Both the position numbers and the translations under genes were made by a program. From positions 124,001 to 188,000 of the forward strand of contig CAWELH010000008.1 of the NCBI GenBank assembly GCA_963809925.1: 64,000 nucleotides of DNA. Direction: 5' to 3'. The notes beneath the pieces were generated by a model. That model saw only the letters and a program-made list of their open reading frames with translations, was not told the DNA's origin and did not search any database. Below are positions 53,372 through 62,634 of this stretch, in pieces (position 1 is the stretch's first letter; each line of letters starts with the position of its first letter). This stretch comes from DASQZK01 sp963809925. Its GTDB lineage: Bacteria; Bacteroidota; Bacteroidia; Bacteroidales; GCA-2748055.

Positions 53372-53641
53372 TTACTTTCTGAGATTCAGGGCTTTCAGGG
53401 TTGCTCTGTACCTGCTTATCTCCCTTTCTTTCAGGTAATCAAGAAGTCGCCTTCTTTTCCCTACAAGCTTCAGCAGCGCACGTTGTGTACTGAAATCTTT
53501 CTTGTTCGAGTTCAAATGCTTCGTAAGATGGTTAATCCTGTAGCTGAAAAGCGCAATCTGTGATTCGGCCGAACCTGTATTGGTTTCTGATTTTCCGTAG
53601 GTCTGAAAAATTTCCTGTTTCTTCTCTGCACTTAAATACAT
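53372..53641 (-). CDS. rpsO: 30S ribosomal protein S15
   Basis: An 89-residue S15, which binds the central domain of 16S rRNA early in 30S assembly. Clear family segments are KQEIFQTYGKSETNTGSAES, NHLTKHLNSNKKDFSTQRAL and LLKLVGKRRRLLDYL. Standard length. First gene of the rpsO-pnp pair. Confidence 0.98.
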   Translation of the reverse strand: MYLSAEKKQEIFQTYGKSETNTGSAESQIALFSYRINHLTKHLNSNKKDFSTQRALLKLVGKRRRLLDYLKEREISRYRATLKALNLRK

Positions 53642-53687
53642 TATAATTCCGGTTTATTGATGTTAATCCTTTTCTTTTTTCGAACTG

Positions 53688-53695
53688 CAAAAATA
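53688..53695 (-). promoter_or_regulatory. -7 element for rpsO
   Basis: Minus strand TATTTTTG, exact TAnnTTTG match, 47 bases before the ATG. Confidence 0.55.
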
Positions 53696-53776
53696 TTCAA
53701 TTTTTTTAGATTCACAATAAATAATCAAACATTTCTTTTTGAGCCGATTAAATAATCGTATCCGTCAGGGGATTGT

Positions 53777-54679
53777 TCAGGAAGTCTGCATTTGACCAGC
53801 CACCAAGCGAATGCCGTCATCCAGTCCGAGGGGATGATATCCCAGGTCAATTCCGGCTTTATCGATCACCAGACCAGTGATGGCAGGACGTTGTGCAGCT
53901 TCCTTTAGTGTGCTGGTGCTGACCGGAGTGATCAGATTTTCATCGTAACCGAAATACCTGGCAATGCGGAGGGAAAAATCGTAGACCGAGAGAAAATCCT
54001 TCCCTGCAAGGTGATAGATGCCGGTCCTTTTATGTTTGATAACATTTAAGATCCCGGCAGAAAGATCTTCAGCGAGCGTAGGGGTACGAAACTGGTCGGA
54101 TACAATGCGCAGTGGCTGGTTTTTCTCGAGTTTTTCCTTCACCAGAACAAAAAGATTGGAACGCGACAGCCTGGGAAGGTACCCATAAACCAGGCTTGTT
54201 CTGATGATGGTATGAACAGGGCAGTGGTTCATGATATATTTCTCGGCATTAAATTTATTCTGACCGTAAAGGGTTAGAGGGAAGGGAATATCAGTCTCAC
54301 TATAATGGCCCCGGTCACCCCGGAAAACAAAATCAGATGACAGGAATACAAGGTGAAAAGGGAGGCATTGCGAAAGATAAACCAGGTTTTTCACGCTATG
54401 ATAATTGGTCCTCTCCGCTTCCTCCGGATGGGTTTCACAGTAATCGACCTGGCTGAGTGCAGCGGTATGCACTACGACATCGGGGCGATACCTGGTGATC
54501 AGGTCCCTTGCCTGCTCAAAACTTGTCACATCGAAATACTCAAACGGGCAGCTACCGTGATCGAAAAGAAGCTCCGTCCTGGCTGTGAGTACCATAGAAA
54601 ACCCCTTTTCGTCACTGGCAAACTGGAATATCTTTTGCCCGACGAGTCCGTTACTGCCGGTGATCAGAACTTTTATCAT
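53777..54679 (-). CDS. RmlD-like NAD(P)-dependent reductase
   Basis: A 300-residue short-chain-dehydrogenase-like protein of the dTDP-4-dehydrorhamnose reductase group. The N terminus has VLITGSNGLVGQKI; VVHTAALSQVDYCE, FLSSDFVFRG and the active-site pair Y-x3-K in LYGQNKFNAEKY are conserved. RmlD enzymes reduce a keto group on a nucleotide sugar, but relatives also bind other partners and no other rml genes are here. Its ATG overlaps the stop of the channel gene (ATGA), so it is the third gene of a set with DUF2851 and the channel. Confidence 0.82.
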   Translation of the reverse strand: MIKVLITGSNGLVGQKIFQFASDEKGFSMVLTARTELLFDHGSCPFEYFDVTSFEQARDLITRYRPDVVVHTAALSQVDYCETHPEEAERTNYHSVKNLVYLSQCLPFHLVFLSSDFVFRGDRGHYSETDIPFPLTLYGQNKFNAEKYIMNHCPVHTIIRTSLVYGYLPRLSRSNLFVLVKEKLEKNQPLRIVSDQFRTPTLAEDLSAGILNVIKHKRTGIYHLAGKDFLSVYDFSLRIARYFGYDENLITPVSTSTLKEAAQRPAITGLVIDKAGIDLGYHPLGLDDGIRLVAGQMQTS

Positions 54680-55695
54680 GATGCGAAATCGCCTGAAATT
54701 ATTTTTTTCAGTCTTTCAACCTGCCTGTGTGTGCCAAGGACGAACAGCCTGTCGTGGGGAGTGATGAATACTTCGGGAAGAGGATTGATAAGGTAGGAAT
54801 TATCTTCCCGTTTCATTCCGATGATATTCGCTCCGGATTCGTTCCGGATATCCAGCTCACGGATCGATTTACCAGCAAAGAATGGTGCCAGTTTCTCACA
54901 ACTGATCTCTTCCAGCGCTACATTCTCTGAGCTCTGCAGCATCACGTAATCGAGAAATTCAACAACATCGGGCTGGGCTACCAGTTTTGCCATTCTCTGA
55001 CCACCGATCCGGTCAGGCATGATTACATTCGTGGCACCGGCTCTCCTTAGTTTAACATCAGACTGGTCCATCGACGCGCGGCTGATGATGGTGAGCCCTG
55101 AATTGATCTCTCTGGCGCTAAGGACTACAAACAAGTTGTCGGCATCCATAGGTAGAGTGGTAATCAGGGCTTTGGCCTCCCTGAGATTGGTAAGATGCAG
55201 GGTCTCTTCCAGTGTTGCGTCACCTTCGATATAGAGGATGTCTGTTTCACGCAATCTTTCGAAGGTCGCCGGGTCCTTGTCTACGATGATCACAGGCACA
55301 TTATGACTTGCGAGCTCCAGTACTGCCTGCCTGCCATTACGACCGTAGCCGCAGATAACGACGTGGTTTTTTAGTTTTTCAATTTGGCGTTTCACTTTGT
55401 TATCTCTGTAATAATTTCTGAATACACCGTCGATGACATACCTGGTAAATGTGGTTACCGCATAAGCAAAGATACCAAAACTAAATATAATCAGGAAGGC
55501 GGTAAACCACATCCCGCTCGGATCCAGTTCTCTGACTTCCTTAAAACCAACGGTGGCAATGGTGATCACGGTCATAAAAAATGCTTCCGTGAAGCTGTAA
55601 CCCATAAGCGTGTAGCCGGTAACACCGACCAAAACAATCAATACCAGCAGGGCAAATGCAATGTAGCCTGTATTTAAATTAGCTTCCCTTCTCAT
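54676..55695 (-). CDS. Potassium channel with RCK (TrkA-N/TrkA-C) domains
   Basis: A 339-residue channel subunit. Two membrane helices (about 10-30 and 62-85) flank a pore loop, TVITIATVGFKEV, with filter TVGF at 48-51. The usual second glycine is replaced by Lys52. An RCK N domain follows (about 107-225, NHVVICGYGRNGRQAVLEL) and an RCK C domain (about 250-335). MthK-like K+ channels have this plan. I start at 55695 (MRREANLNTG), overlapping the DUF2851 stop by 17 bases; the longer frame has a polar, poorly fitting extension. Confidence 0.85.
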   Translation of the reverse strand: MRREANLNTGYIAFALLVLIVLVGVTGYTLMGYSFTEAFFMTVITIATVGFKEVRELDPSGMWFTAFLIIFSFGIFAYAVTTFTRYVIDGVFRNYYRDNKVKRQIEKLKNHVVICGYGRNGRQAVLELASHNVPVIIVDKDPATFERLRETDILYIEGDATLEETLHLTNLREAKALITTLPMDADNLFVVLSAREINSGLTIISRASMDQSDVKLRRAGATNVIMPDRIGGQRMAKLVAQPDVVEFLDYVMLQSSENVALEEISCEKLAPFFAGKSIRELDIRNESGANIIGMKREDNSYLINPLPEVFITPHDRLFVLGTHRQVERLKKIISGDFAS

Positions 55696-56971
55696 ATTGA
55701 TCCTGTAGTATCTTATGTCCAAAAAGACAGTCGATGCATCGTTGCCGGCTGCAGTATCGTGTCTCAAGATGTATGACAGCCTGTGAATCAAAGGCGTTGC
55801 CCGACGGTATTCCAAATGTATTCCATTTTTTTGTAATTTCATTCATCTCAGCTGGAAGATCTTCAAGGATTTCAATCGCCCGGCTACATATCTCATCATT
55901 ATGGATAAACCGTCCCCACATGAATAGTACCGGAACCACAGCATTGATGATCAGTGTGTCGATCGTCGCATTTCCCGGTACACTGATCTTGCGCCTCCCG
56001 GGCCGGCCGTACAGGAAATGTTCAACCCAATAATTCTCTGTATTCGACAAGATAAGTTTTCGTATGGCAGTATGAGAAGTTGTGGTAACCAGTTTTTCAA
56101 ACAGGGGAAAGGCGTGACATACCAGGTTCAAAAATTGTGGGATCCTGGCGGTTGGAAAGCCGGCAGGTCTCGAACGCATAAACTTCCACATATGCTTTTC
56201 GGGTAGTGCAGGTGGCAGGAGTTCCCGTATCGAACTGTATTCTCTCATGAGCATTTCATAATAGGGATCATCAGTTATCAGCTCATCGAGGAAGCCTGCC
56301 TGTCCGAAAAAGGCTGCGTTGATAGTCAGCGGCTTATTCCTGTTTTTCAGTACAAATTTCAACGGCACACTTCCTGCCAGGAGGCGGAATGGTTCGGCGT
56401 TCAGCTTCATACCGAAAGCTACTGCCAGGGTTTTATATAATACATCTTCCCAATCGTAGTGATTTTCGCGAAGGATCTCCCCGATGGCCGCCGTTTTTTC
56501 TTCCAGTCGGCCTACGAGTAACTTACCCGTCCAGTCACGAAGAAAAACCCTGTCCAGGCGTGGAATATCATCGGTACAAATCCGGCGAACACGGTTGTTT
56601 GTGAGCGAAATATACTTGTCAAGTACGGAAGGCTTGAAGTTGAGCCTTACACTGGGAATCTCCTCACCATTCCTCCTGAATATCGCCAGGTCGTTGTCCC
56701 AGACCACATGGAGAATCACACTGTCGTATGCATCGTCATGCTGATGGCCGTGCCTGAGCCAGTCGGATGCAGAGACATGCACTTCCACATTCCCGGCCCA
56801 CAGGGTATTGCCGATTTTTATCCTCGCGTTGAAAAAATCGGGACCGGAACTGAAATTATGGATCCCCGGATCGAGGACTTCCACCCTCTCCTCGCCGTAG
56901 CTAAGGTAGTCGGTAAGAAAGAAGCGGTACTTCCAGATGTAGTGAAGGAATTCTTCTTTGATCTTTTTCAT
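55679..56971 (-). CDS. DUF2851 family protein
   Basis: A 430-residue protein of DUF2851, a family mainly of Bacteroidota with no known function. It opens EEFLHYIWKYRFF and carries LDPGIHNFSSGPDFFNARI and NVEVHVSASDWLRHGH near residues 35-75; the D-x5-S-G-P-D-F and E-V-H patterns recall a restriction-endonuclease-like core, which is my inference. It ends with a Cys cluster (CSRQRCIDCLFG). First gene of the set with the channel and the RmlD-like reductase. Confidence 0.88.
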   Translation of the reverse strand: MKKIKEEFLHYIWKYRFFLTDYLSYGEERVEVLDPGIHNFSSGPDFFNARIKIGNTLWAGNVEVHVSASDWLRHGHQHDDAYDSVILHVVWDNDLAIFRRNGEEIPSVRLNFKPSVLDKYISLTNNRVRRICTDDIPRLDRVFLRDWTGKLLVGRLEEKTAAIGEILRENHYDWEDVLYKTLAVAFGMKLNAEPFRLLAGSVPLKFVLKNRNKPLTINAAFFGQAGFLDELITDDPYYEMLMREYSSIRELLPPALPEKHMWKFMRSRPAGFPTARIPQFLNLVCHAFPLFEKLVTTTSHTAIRKLILSNTENYWVEHFLYGRPGRRKISVPGNATIDTLIINAVVPVLFMWGRFIHNDEICSRAIEILEDLPAEMNEITKKWNTFGIPSGNAFDSQAVIHLETRYCSRQRCIDCLFGHKILQDQYEKGS

Positions 56972-57031
56972 GATAAATGGATTGAATTTTCCCCTTAATG
57001 GGAAATATGCACCATTTATCAGCCTGTGAGT

Positions 57032-57866
57032 TTAGAGAATTTTTTTCTTTTTAAGATAAATTTCCATCTCAGCCTTGACTTCAGCTGCCTTTTCGCGGGC
57101 CACCTGGTCGAATTTGTTGGTAACATCGGCATAGATGATGGCGCGGCTTGAATTCACGAGCAGACCGCCCTGTTTATTCAGTCCGTTCATAGACACCTCT
57201 TCAAGACTTCCGCCCTGTGCTCCGATACCGGGAACGAGGAGGAAATGGTCGGGGACGATTTTTCGGATCTTCTTCATCAGCTCCGGTCTCGTGGCTCCGA
57301 CAACGAACATCATGTTATCCTGTGTGCCCCATCCTGCCGCAGTTTCAAAAACCTGCTCAAACAAGAATTTCTTACGGCCCTCGATTTTGAGCATCTGAAA
57401 ATCTTCTGCCCCCGCATTGGAAGTAAGACCCAGAAGAATTACCCACTTTTCATTATACTGAAGAAACGGGCTTACACTGTCATGCCCCATATAGGGCGCA
57501 ACGGTAACCGCATCAAAATCCATATGATTATAAAAAGCTGAGGCATAAAGCCTGGAGGTGTTCCCTATATCCCCCCGCTTCGCATCGGCAATGATGAAAA
57601 TTTCAGGGTAATTGGAGCGGATAAAATTAACGGTAAGCTCGAGGCTCATCCAGCCGGCGGTGCCAAGGCTTTCATAGAATGCCAGGTTAGGCTTATACGC
57701 AACAGCCAGGTCAGCGGTAGCTTTAACAATCAGTTTATTAAATTCAAAAAGAGGGTATTCTGATTCAATAAGAAACTTTGGGATCTTGTTGTAATCGGAG
57801 TCCAGACCGATACATAGATAACTACCCTTTTCCCTGATCTGATTGTATAAGTTGTCTGGCGTTCAT
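57032..57866 (-). CDS. pyrF: Orotidine 5'-phosphate decarboxylase, frameshifted near the start
   Basis: Makes UMP from OMP. The body frame (minus strand, open from 57862 to 57032) encodes a complete class 2 enzyme: SYLCIGLDSDYNKIP, AVAYKPNLAFYESLG, the catalytic FIIADAKRGDIGNT and LLVPGIGAQGG. That frame has no start codon before residue 70 (ATG at 57649), and a TGA closes it upstream. An ATG at 57866, nine bases after the prfA stop, is in the frame shifted by one. Removing one base at about 57843-57855 joins MNARQ to the body. Either a sequence error or a real lesion. Last gene of prfA-pyrF. Confidence 0.85.
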
Positions 57867-57874
57867 GAAAATAT

Positions 57875-58969
57875 TTATGGTTGCTCTATTCCGCTTTCTT
57901 TGAGTTTTTCGAAATTTTCAGCCATCTGCAGCTTTTCAATGAATTCTTCAATGTCGCCGTTAATGACGGTCTGCAGGTTGTAGACAGTGAGGTTGATGCG
58001 ATGGTCGGTTACCCTGCCCTGTGGATAGTTATACGTTCTGATTTTTGCCGACCTGTCACCGCTGGAAACCATGGTTTTTCGCTTGGAGGCGATCTCGTCC
58101 ATTCTCTTCTGATACTCAAGATTGTAGATCCTTGTCCTGAGTTCTTTCATGGCTTTTTCCAGATTTTTTATCTGTGACTTTTCATCCTGACAGGTAACAA
58201 CAACACCGGTAGGAACATGAGTAAGCCTGATGGCTGAATAGGTTGTATTTACCGATTGGCCGCCCGGACCGGAGGAGCAGTATGTATCCTTTCTGATATC
58301 ACTGTCTTTCAGTTCAATGTCGAACTCATCGGCTTCCGGCAATACGGCCACTGTCGCTGCTGAGGTGTGAACCCTTCCCTGAGTTTCGGTCTGGGGTACA
58401 CGCTGAACACGATGGACACCGGACTCATATTTCATCAGTCCGTATACGCCATGGCCAGTCACGGCCATGATCACTTCCTTATAACCGCCCACGGTACCTT
58501 CCGTGAAGCTGTACACTTCGTATTTCCAACCCTTGGTTTCAAAAAATTTAGAGTACATTCTGAAAAGGTCGCCTGCGAAGATACTGGCTTCATCGCCGCC
58601 TGTCCCACCCCGGATTTCAACCACGGCATTTTTCTCATCCTCGGGATCTGTCGGGAGAAGTAACAACTTTATTTTATCCTCAAGGGGTTCGACCTGCACT
58701 GTGAGTTCGTCGATCTCAGACTTGGCAAGTTCCCTGAGTTCCTCATCCTTCTCCGTGTTGAGCATCTGCCGGGCAGACTGAATATTGCTAAGAATATTTT
58801 TATACCGGTTATAGGATTCAATGATGGGTTCAAGCTGGCGGTATTCCTTATTCAGCCGCACGTACTTCTTCATATCCGAAATGATATCGGGTTTCGAGAT
58901 CATCTCACCCACCTCTTCGAAGCGGTTTTTAACAACTTCCAGTTTATCGAGTATTAAGTTATTTGTCAT
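57875..58969 (-). CDS. prfA: Peptide chain release factor 1
   Basis: A 364-residue RF1, which reads UAA and UAG and releases the protein. The catalytic GGQ is in SSGPGGQSVNTTYSAIRLTH, preceded by the codon-recognition domain and HRVQRVPQTETQGRVHTSAAT. It is intact and full length amid broken neighbours. It follows purM and precedes pyrF, the common Bacteroidota order. It has its own promoter match. Confidence 0.97.
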   Translation of the reverse strand: MTNNLILDKLEVVKNRFEEVGEMISKPDIISDMKKYVRLNKEYRQLEPIIESYNRYKNILSNIQSARQMLNTEKDEELRELAKSEIDELTVQVEPLEDKIKLLLLPTDPEDEKNAVVEIRGGTGGDEASIFAGDLFRMYSKFFETKGWKYEVYSFTEGTVGGYKEVIMAVTGHGVYGLMKYESGVHRVQRVPQTETQGRVHTSAATVAVLPEADEFDIELKDSDIRKDTYCSSGPGGQSVNTTYSAIRLTHVPTGVVVTCQDEKSQIKNLEKAMKELRTRIYNLEYQKRMDEIASKRKTMVSSGDRSAKIRTYNYPQGRVTDHRINLTVYNLQTVINGDIEEFIEKLQMAENFEKLKESGIEQP

Positions 58970-59000
58970 AATTCTCTCCGCACTGTTTATTTTCCACCTG

Positions 59001-59008
59001 CAAAGTTA
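59001..59008 (-). promoter_or_regulatory. -7 element for prfA-pyrF
   Basis: Minus strand TAACTTTG, exact TAnnTTTG match, 32 bases before the prfA ATG. Confidence 0.55.
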
Positions 59009-59026
59009 ATAATAAAACGTATTCTT

Positions 59027-60191
59027 TTAATATTCAAATATTCCTTCACCAGATTTGATGGTCAAACGGTTTCTGTCACAACGTTCACAATATCCGATAA
59101 TTTTCGCCTCGACGTCGAAGCTGGTCGGCAATGTCGATCACTTGCTTAGCAATGGTTTCAGGGATATAGAGTTCCATTCTGTGACCCATATTAAACACTT
59201 CGTACATTTCCTTCCATCCTGTGCCCGATTCTTTCTGGATAAGCCTGAACAACGGTGGTATATCGAACATACTATTTTTCACCACATGCATGTATCTCGT
59301 AAAATTCATCACTTTGGTCTGCCCACCGCCTGAACAATGGATCATCCCATGTATTTTTCCTCGGAAGCGGTCGAGCACTTCTCTGATCACCGGCGCATAG
59401 GTCCTGGTGGGCGAGAGAACAAGTTTACCGGCATCAAGGCCCGTCCCTGCTACATTGTCGGTTAGTTTCATTCCGCCTGAATAGACAAGACCGGAAGGAA
59501 TGCTTCCGTCGTAGGTTTCGGGATATTTTTCAGCAAGATATGATGCAAAAACATCATGACGTGCCGAGGTAAGGCCGTTGCTTCCCATTCCCCCGTTATA
59601 TGCGTCTTCATACCTGGCTTTCCCATAGGATGCCAGGCCCACAATCGCATCACCGGGAGCAATCTCATTCTGTATAATATCTTCCCGGCTGATCCTTGCC
59701 GTTACGGTCGTATCGACGATGACTGTTCTCACAAGGTCGCCAACATCTGCAGTTTCTCCTCCGGTTGAAATAATGTTGATCCCAAGGTCCCTCATTTTCT
59801 GAAGGAATTCTTCGGTTCCTTCGATAATGGCCGAGATTACTTCACCGGGAATAAGGTTTTTATTCCGGCCGATGGTGGATGACACCAGAATATTATCGGT
59901 GACCCCAACACAAAGGAGATCATCCGTGTTCATCACGATGGCATCCTGTGCAATGCCTTTCCAAACGGACAAGTCCCCGGTTTCTTTCCAGTAGGCATAG
60001 GCCAGTGATGACTTTGTTCCGGCGCCGTCGGCATGCATTACCAGCGCGTATTCTTCATCACCGGTCAGGATATCAGGGATTACTTTACAAAAAGCCCGGG
60101 GGAAGAGCCCCTTGTCCACATCCTTGATAGCCATGTGTACATCTTCCTTGCGTGAGGAGACGCCTCGCTGGCGGTAACGGGAATCACTCAT
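59027..60191 (-). CDS. purM: Phosphoribosylformylglycinamidine cyclo-ligase, frameshifted near the end
   Basis: Makes AIR in purine synthesis. The main frame (60191 to 59085) covers 368 residues: MHADGAGTKSSLAYAY, STGGETADVGDLVRTV, NGGMGSNGLTSARHDV and MVFNMGHRME-like EVFNMGHRMELY. Its last 11 or so residues (QLRRRGENYRIL) do not fit the family. In the next frame the sequence continues SFDVEAKIIGYCERCDRN and runs to a TAA at 59027, which restores the usual 387-residue enzyme. One extra base at about 59115-59127 explains it. A promoter match lies 22 bases upstream. Confidence 0.92.
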
Positions 60192-60212
60192 GATCAGGTT
60201 GAATATTTTTTA

Positions 60213-60220
60213 CAAAAGTA
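60213..60220 (-). promoter_or_regulatory. -7 element for purM
   Basis: Minus strand TACTTTTG, exact TAnnTTTG match, 22 bases before the ATG. Confidence 0.55.
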
Positions 60221-60358
60221 GTAAATAAAAGAAATGGCCGGTGCCTTCACCATGCGTATCTTGACAGAAGTACCCTAAAAGCTGGTAGAATAAAGGTTGC
60301 CCTTATCGTGAATTTTCATCGTCAACTTTTGAGATTGTCTCTGCCACCACCCACACAT

Positions 60359-62329
60359 CTATTTCTTCGGTATATAATCAGTTGAAAGGACCTTGAATTC
60401 TGTCCGCCGGTTCACCTGATGTGCGCTTTCCTGTTGGTCCCCTGAAGGAAGTTTATTGATGAAATCCTCTGTAAGTACCTGCCCGACTTTCAGGAAGGGA
60501 TATTCAGTTGCAATTTCCGTCATCGACCATCTTTGGTTCTGTCTCCCCATAGCCTTTGGCCTGAAGGCGGTCGGCAGCAATTCCTTTGGAAATCAGGTAT
60601 TGTACAACCGACTGAGCTCTTTTCTGTGAGAGAATCATGTTATCCTCGTCGGTACCCCGTGAGTCGGTATGCGACATTAGTTCGATGGTGATATAAGGGT
60701 TATCGTTAAGTGTTTCGACAAGCTTATCGAGGGAGACCATGGATTCCGGTCTAAGGTCCCACTTGGCAAAGTCGTAGAAAATATTTTCGATTGTAATAAC
60801 CTGGTCGACCTGAGAGAGATAGATGGTTGTCTGGAAATCCTGCGATTTTTCAAGCCCTTTCGTTGTTTCTCTTTCTTTGCCGTTGAGGTAGCCGTTGCTA
60901 GAGGCGATAAATACATAGTCGGTGTTCGGCTTGAGCATGAACCTGAAACCCCCTTCATCGTTTGTTTCAGCTTCCACGGTTATACCGTCACTTCCAATGG
61001 ACTTAACAGTGGCTCCAGGGATAACTTTATCTGTCTTTTCGTTCTTTACCACTCCGGTGATATTAAATTTAAGCGGCGGAAGGAAGAAGGAATATAATTC
61101 ATCGTTACCCCGCCCTTTCCGGCTGCTGGAGAAAAAGCCACGTTCACTATCATGTTCGAACACGATACCGAAATCATCGTCGGGGGAATTGATCGGTGCC
61201 TTCATATTTTCGACCGTCCAACGGCCGTTTTCACCTTTTGTGGCCTTATAGATATCAAGTCCACCAATACCGATATGACTGTCGGAACTGAAATACAGCG
61301 TTCCATCGGCATGTACGAATGGAAACATCTCATCACCCGGGGTATTGATATCTTCACCCAGATTCTCAGGCGTCGCCCCAGTCGTCGCCTTCATTGGCTC
61401 TGCTAATCTTCCAGATATCCTTGCCTCCATATCCTCCATGCCATATCGGAAACAAAATACAGGGTGAGATTGTCGGGAGAAATAGCGGGGTGTGCCACAA
61501 CGATACTGTCGCTGAGGATATTCATTTTCTGGGGTTTGCTCCAGTCGAGTCCCTGGCTGCGGGAAAAGTAGATCTGGCAGCCGAGCTGTTCGTTTTTACC
61601 CCTGGGGCATCGCGTAAAATATAGGGTTGAGAAATCATCGGAAACATTTGGTGTGCCATCGTCCGATTCCGAGTTGAAATCGTCTCCAAACGGAACTGGT
61701 GTACTCCATTTCCCTTTCCGGTCCATCCGGCTAATGAAAATATCTGAAAAACTTTCTCCGGTGGCTCCGCTGGTGGCATTTCCGGTAGCATCATCGCGGG
61801 TGGAGGTGAAGAATACCGTTGAATAGTCGTCGGTTCCGTAGGCAGGACTGAAATCCCGTTCCCGTGAATTGAAATATCTCATTTCCTCAACTTCATAGCC
61901 AATCGGATTTTCAAGCCACTCAACGGCAACCTGGCAGGAGCGAAGGCCTGTTTCTCCCCGTGGATCATCAGGTACGAGCTCTTTATATCGTTTAAACTGC
62001 TCTGCTGCTTCCTCGTAATTTTCATTCATCATGAGCATCTGGGCATAATACAGAAAGACCACCGGATCCTGGAAGTCAAGCCCAATAGCCTTCTTATACC
62101 ACAATTCAGCTTTACGTGCGTCTCTGCGTAAGCCGGTAACATTCCGCTATTTTAAAAACGATCTCGTTCTTTTTGTTCCTGTCCTTGATCTTATTGTAGG
62201 CGTTTTGTACAAATCGATGGCATCGGCATACTCGCCGGCATCAAAGGAGAGATTGGCCTTGTAATCCTTATCCCGTTTACTTTGCGACATTGCAGCCGGT
62301 ATAATCATGACAGCCAGCAGGATGTACAA
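60359..62329 (-). pseudogene. porE: PorE-like TPR-PD40-OmpA protein with five frameshifts
   Basis: Four successive fragments join into one protein of about 655 residues: signal peptide, TPR pair, PD40 beta-propeller (YSTVFFTSTRDD, LYFSSDSHIGIGGLDIYK), a carboxypeptidase-like fold (FNITGVVKNEKTDKVIPGAT) and a C-terminal OmpA domain (IELMSHTDSRGTDEDN). This is the plan of PorE, the wall-binding T9SS component. Shifts lie near 62203-62206 (one base missing), 62118-62126, 61439-61443, 61366-61372 and 60514-60516 (one extra each). Conserved sequence continues across each, for example AYNKIKDRNKKNEIVFKIAE in the first gap. PorE versus a paralogue is uncertain. I favour sequence error over true decay. 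Confidence 0.82.
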
Positions 62330-62634
62330 TGATGAATCTGAATTTGTTCATTCCGGATTCTGTTTGATAAATCGTAAAAATAACTGTTTTTTCAGTATTG
62401 TGACAATACAATCTTACAGTTTGTTAAAAAACGAAGAATGTCATGAAATGTTGTGAAGCCCTTTTGATAATATAATGCCGGCAAACGAGGCAGGAACGGA
62501 AGGTTTTTTGCGCTGTCTCGCGTGGGGTCTGACAGCAGGAAATGCTCTTTCAAAAATAAATTAAGGGGTCCACGTTTGTGAACCCCTGTCATTCTCATGT
62601 TGAAAATTGTAATACCAAAGGGTTAGGAAAAAAA
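62330..62634. other. Gene-free stretch of 305 bp
   Basis: Lies between porE and glnA and carries the porE promoter region and the glnA terminator. A 68-codon frame (62392-62598, minus) overlaps the terminator and is not accepted. Confidence 0.6.
62552..62587 (-). terminator. Intrinsic terminator of glnA
   Basis: Stem aggggttcac / gtggacccct on the minus strand (10 pairs with one wobble) around a 4-base loop, followed by taatttatttttg. It is about 48 bases past the glnA stop. Confidence 0.85.

Noticed and set aside
62392..62598. 68-codon minus-strand frame between porE and glnA
   Set aside because: It runs through the glnA terminator hairpin and has no recognisable features.
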